Assembly: GCA_017624645.1 (NCBI GenBank)
Contig: JAGAMQ010000092.1
Span: 1 to 8,280, forward strand
Origin: Oscillospiraceae bacterium
GTDB taxonomy: Bacteria; Bacillota; Clostridia; Oscillospirales; Oscillospiraceae
DNA length: 8,280 nt
Direction of reading: 5' to 3'
Shown: positions 6,564-8,280 of the stretch, one piece after another
How positions within the stretch are numbered: position 1 is the first letter of the stretch
Layout: each line of letters begins with the position of its first letter
Made by a program: the position numbers and the translations under genes
The notes under the pieces: model-generated
Seen by the model: the letters and a program-made list of their open reading frames with translations, nothing else
Told to the model about the DNA's origin: nothing
Database searches by the model: none

Positions 6564-7388
6564 TCAGCCCTGGATGGGATCTTCCTCCTCCAGTCTTTGC
6601 CAACGCTTCTGCAAGGTGGTCATCAACCGGTCCCACTCCGCAGGGTCGATAAAGGGATTGCAGTCAGCCGTCATCCCCGCCTGCTTTTTGAAGGTACCGC
6701 TCTGATCCGGATGGTTGCCCAACACAATGTCCACCTTCAGACCCACAAGGTTATTGACATCCCGGATAAAAGTGTCCCGCCACACTCTGCCTATGCCTCT
6801 TTTTTTGCTGTAGGCAGACGACAACGTATTCACTCCCACACCGCCGTGCATGGCTGCTACCAATCCGCCGGGAAGCAAAAAACGCAGGCACATCGTGCCG
6901 GGGGTATGTCCACCAGCGGCATAGCACTCCACCGTGGTATTGCCGAAGGTCAGTACATCACCGGGCTTCATCAGCACATCCGGCTTGAAATACAGGTCGT
7001 AGGGCGGTTCATAGGGAATCCCGAACTCTTCGTGCCAGTTCAGCTCCCGTTTCTCATCCAACAGCGGCAGATCCAGCTCCGGGAAATAGGTCTTGCAGCC
7101 GAACTTCTCCGTGAGCATCCGGGTACAGCCGAAGTGATCGATATGTCCGTGGCTGTGGAGGATCCATTTGATGTCATGGGGATCAAAGCCCAATGCCCGG
7201 ACGGATTCCAGCAGCTGATAGGATGCCTGGGGATAGGAAGCATCCAGCAGGAGCAACCCTTCCCCGGTATCAAACAGGTGGCAGGAAACATCCTTGTTGC
7301 CTACATAGTACATATTGTCTGCGATTTGAAAGGGTTCCTTGTCCCACAGCCAGGGGGAACGCATAATATCATTTGCCGGTACATTCAT
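6564..7388 (-). CDS. Metallo-beta-lactamase-fold hydrolase with subclass B3-like ligands
   Basis: A 274-aa cytoplasmic MBL-fold hydrolase with no signal peptide. Motif HGHIDH gives H80, H82, D84 and H85; GGHTPGTM gives H161; LGNHPDQ gives H226. The Asp that bridges the two metals in glyoxalase II and many MBL hydrolases (usually a GD pair after the GHTPG strand) is not seen; that region reads AAMHGGVGV (178-186). The visible set H/H/H plus D/H/H is the arrangement of subclass B3 beta-lactamases, though a secreted lactamase is unlikely without a leader. The reaction and substrate are unknown. The start at 7388 is chosen because AAAGGAG lies 8 nt upstream; the longer frame from 7475 would begin upstream of the promoter. 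The gene is a single-gene unit, divergent from yabP, with its own promoter and terminator. The C-terminus is acidic and polar. Confidence 0.92.
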   Translation of the reverse strand: MNVPANDIMRSPWLWDKEPFQIADNMYYVGNKDVSCHLFDTGEGLLLLDASYPQASYQLLESVRALGFDPHDIKWILHSHGHIDHFGCTRMLTEKFGCKTYFPELDLPLLDEKRELNWHEEFGIPYEPPYDLYFKPDVLMKPGDVLTFGNTTVECYAAGGHTPGTMCLRFLLPGGLVAAMHGGVGVNTLSSAYSKKRGIGRVWRDTFIRDVNNLVGLKVDIVLGNHPDQSGTFKKQAGMTADCNPFIDPAEWDRLMTTLQKRWQRLEEEDPIQG

Positions 7389-7415
7389 AGAAAACACTCC
7401 TTTCGTTCTATCTGA

Positions 7416-7444
7416 ATCATAGCACCCTATCAGGAATAAGTCAA
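7416..7444 (-). promoter_or_regulatory. Sigma-A promoter of the hydrolase gene
   Basis: On the minus strand the -35 box TTGACT (7444-7439) is 17 bp from the -10 box TATGAT (7421-7416), with an upstream TGC that makes an extended -10. Transcription should start near 7409, leaving about 20 nt before the ATG at 7388. It fixes the shorter start for the hydrolase. Confidence 0.8.
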
Positions 7445-7451
7445 CCATTTC

Positions 7452-7480
7452 GCATTTCATCCGGTTTTTGTGCATAGGCT
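7452..7480 (+). promoter_or_regulatory. Possible sigma-E promoter of yabP-yabQ
   Basis: CATAGGCT (7473-7480) partly matches the sigma-E -10 consensus CATACAnT. An ATTT-containing element (GCATTTC, 7452-7458) lies 14 bp upstream, where the ATATT-like -35 box is expected. The predicted start near 7487 leaves about 20 nt before the ATG, a sensible spacing. The match is partial. The main support is that yabP belongs to the mother-cell sigma-E regulon in Bacillus subtilis and that no sigma-A promoter is seen here. Confidence 0.35.
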
Positions 7481-7506
7481 GAACAGAAGGAAAAGGAGGG
7501 ATGACG

Positions 7507-7779
7507 ATGGCGGAGGTACAGCCGTTTCAGGAACATAATCTGACTCTTCGTCAGCGGAATAAGCTGACCATGACCGGGGTTACGGAGATCCTCAGCTTTG
7601 ACGATTCTGCTGTGGTGCTGCAGACCGCATTGGGACAGCTGACGGTACACGGACAGCAGCTGCAGCTGAAGACCCTGTCGGTGGAAAACGGGCAGGTAGA
7701 TGTGGATGGGCAGGTCCATGCTCTGGTATACGAGGCAACTGCCAAATCCGGTGGCTTCTGGCACCGGCTGCTGGGATGA
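7507..7779 (+). CDS. yabP: Sporulation protein YabP
   Basis: A 90-aa protein of the YabP/YqfC family, produced in the mother cell during endospore formation; its biochemical role is not defined. Recognisable family blocks are HNLTLRQRNKLTMTGVTEILSFD near the N-terminus, then QTALGQLTVHGQQLQLKTLSVENGQVDVDGQV, ending in a short aromatic/basic tail (GGFWHRLLG). These align well in memory with B. subtilis YabP (TLRDRSRLDMTGV, then GQNLQMKNLDVEKG). The ATG at 7507 is preferred over the one at 7501 because GGAGG (7495-7499) then sits 7 nt away instead of one. The stop overlaps the yabQ start by 4 nt (ATGA). In many Firmicutes an rqcP/hslR gene precedes yabP; here a divergent hydrolase does. The gene marks the host as a spore former or recent descendant of one. 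Confidence 0.95.
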   Translation: MAEVQPFQEHNLTLRQRNKLTMTGVTEILSFDDSAVVLQTALGQLTVHGQQLQLKTLSVENGQVDVDGQVHALVYEATAKSGGFWHRLLG

Positions 7780-8280
7780 TCCCGGCAGAGGCGCTGCGGC
7801 ATTTTGCAAGTGCCGGTGTACTGGGACTGCTGCTGGGGGCTTACTACGGCTTTTTACGCCCCCTCCGTTCCCGGATCCCCCAGATTGCAGACCTTCTGTT
7901 TATCCTTGGGGCAGCATATGCATGGCTGATAGTGGGTTTTGGGATATGCCGGGGAGATCTGCGGCTGGGTTGCTTTGCCGGTCTGCCTGTGGGAATATTG
8001 TTGTGGGAAAGCTCCGCAGGCAGATGGCTCCGGCCATTTTTTGCCGGATTTTGGCGTTATTTTTTCCATATTACAGGGATACTTATGCTTCCGATAAAAA
8101 TTTTTTTGAAAAAAATACAAAAAATCGCAAATTCCCTCTTGTTAAGTGGAAAAAAAATCGTTACAATAAAGTGTAAATTTCCTACGAAACCACAAGGGGG
8201 GGCCGACGATGGAAAAGCTTCGCAGAGTACTCAGCCGGATCCGGCTGGTATACCGACGCAGTCCCGTCCTGCTCAAAGGC
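7776..8280 (+). CDS. yabQ: Spore cortex biosynthesis protein YabQ (3' end beyond window)
   Basis: YabQ is a membrane protein of the mother cell needed for spore cortex formation in B. subtilis. At least 168 aa are visible. Hydrophobic segments lie at about 12-27, 37-55, 63-78 and 88-106, with the family-like start LGLLLGAYYGFLRPLR (17-31) and an amphipathic Lys/Ile-rich stretch from 107 to about 135. It begins inside the yabP stop (ATGA), without its own good Shine-Dalgarno site, so it should be translationally coupled. Sequence from about 8095 to 8185 is markedly AT-rich compared with the rest of the gene and contains a promoter for the next gene. The frame has no stop up to the window edge. 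Residues 145 onward overlap the divIC start and look non-family-like (Gln/Pro/Ser-rich), so the true end may be earlier if an indel exists in one of the A or G runs at 8109-8202. Confidence 0.85.
   Translation, partial: MIPAEALRHFASAGVLGLLLGAYYGFLRPLRSRIPQIADLLFILGAAYAWLIVGFGICRGDLRLGCFAGLPVGILLWESSAGRWLRPFFAGFWRYFFHITGILMLPIKIFLKKIQKIANSLLLSGKKIVTIKCKFPTKPQGGADDGKASQSTQPDPAGIPTQSRPAQR
8139..8167 (+). promoter_or_regulatory. Probable sigma-A promoter for divIC inside yabQ
   Basis: TTGTTA (8139-8144) and TACAAT (8162-8167) are 17 bp apart, within an AT-rich stretch of the yabQ coding region. Transcription would start near 8174, about 35 nt before the divIC ATG. It would allow vegetative expression of the division gene independent of the sporulation genes upstream. 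The -10 box matches 5 of 6 consensus bases and the -35 box 4 of 6. Confidence 0.6.
8209..8280 (+). CDS. divIC: DivIC/FtsL-like septum formation initiator (5' part only)
   Basis: Only 24 codons are present: a basic N-terminus rich in Arg and Lys (MEKLRRVLSRIRLVYRRSP) entering what looks like the start of a hydrophobic segment (VLLKG). This fits the cytoplasmic tail of DivIC/FtsB-type bitopic division proteins, in which a short basic tail precedes one membrane helix and an extracytoplasmic coiled coil. The transmembrane helix and coiled coil are beyond the window, so the identification rests mainly on gene order: divIC follows yabP-yabQ in Bacillus and many Clostridia. A purine run AAGGGGGGG (8194-8202) ends 6 nt before the ATG and serves as the ribosome-binding site. 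The gene overlaps the open yabQ frame in another frame. Confidence 0.72.
   Translation, partial: MEKLRRVLSRIRLVYRRSPVLLKG

Noticed and set aside
6519..7415. 298-codon plus-strand frame opposite the hydrolase
   Set aside because: The minus-strand gene has metal-ligand motifs, a ribosome-binding site, a promoter and a terminator; the plus frame begins inside the terminator hairpin.
7389..7475. N-terminal extension of the hydrolase to 7475
   Set aside because: The extension lies upstream of the predicted transcription start and lacks a Shine-Dalgarno site.
7700..8176. 158-codon plus-strand frame overlapping yabP and yabQ
   Set aside because: It begins inside yabP in another frame and its Cys/Pro/Arg-rich translation is typical of a shadow; only its stop matters, for the frameshift question in yabQ.

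Overview
The window looks like chromosomal DNA from an endospore-forming, moderately GC-rich member of the Firmicutes, class Clostridia; an Oscillospirales-type gut bacterium is my inference. The grounds are the sporulation genes yabP and yabQ followed by a divIC-type gene, purine-rich Shine-Dalgarno sites (AAGGAG, GGAGG) before most genes, near-consensus sigma-A promoters, and GC-rich coding regions separated by AT-rich spacers. No mobile element, CRISPR array, rRNA or tRNA was seen.

Left block (about 211-5517, plus strand): a promoter with an extended -10 box drives alanine racemase (alr). Three tightly packed genes follow with spacings of 13 nt, a 1-nt overlap and a 4-nt overlap: a MoxR-type AAA+ ATPase, a membrane-anchored DUF58 protein, and a polytopic membrane protein with an extracytoplasmic transglutaminase-like domain and a DUF4129-like tail. 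This is the widespread but poorly understood MoxR-DUF58-transglutaminase module, here apparently co-transcribed with the D-alanine supply enzyme for peptidoglycan. The block ends at a strong, symmetric terminator.

Middle block (5516-7444, minus strand): an AraC-family regulator converges on the left block and shares its terminator; the regulator's stop codon lies inside the hairpin. Its promoter is a perfect TTGACA-17-TATAAT. Upstream is a separate unit, a metallo-beta-lactamase-fold hydrolase with its own promoter and its own terminator. Its visible metal ligands resemble the subclass B3 arrangement; its substrate is unknown.

Right block (7507-8280, plus strand): yabP, yabQ (open to the window edge) and the first 24 codons of a divIC/ftsL-like division gene. 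A likely vegetative promoter sits inside the AT-rich 3' part of yabQ. This would let the division gene be expressed in growing cells independently of the sporulation genes upstream. The yabQ frame continues across the divIC start without a stop, which is either a real long overlap or a frameshift.

The most interesting points are the coupling of alr to the MoxR/DUF58/transglutaminase module, the nested promoter plus overlap at yabQ-divIC, and the six-ligand hydrolase. None can be called a new system from sequence alone.
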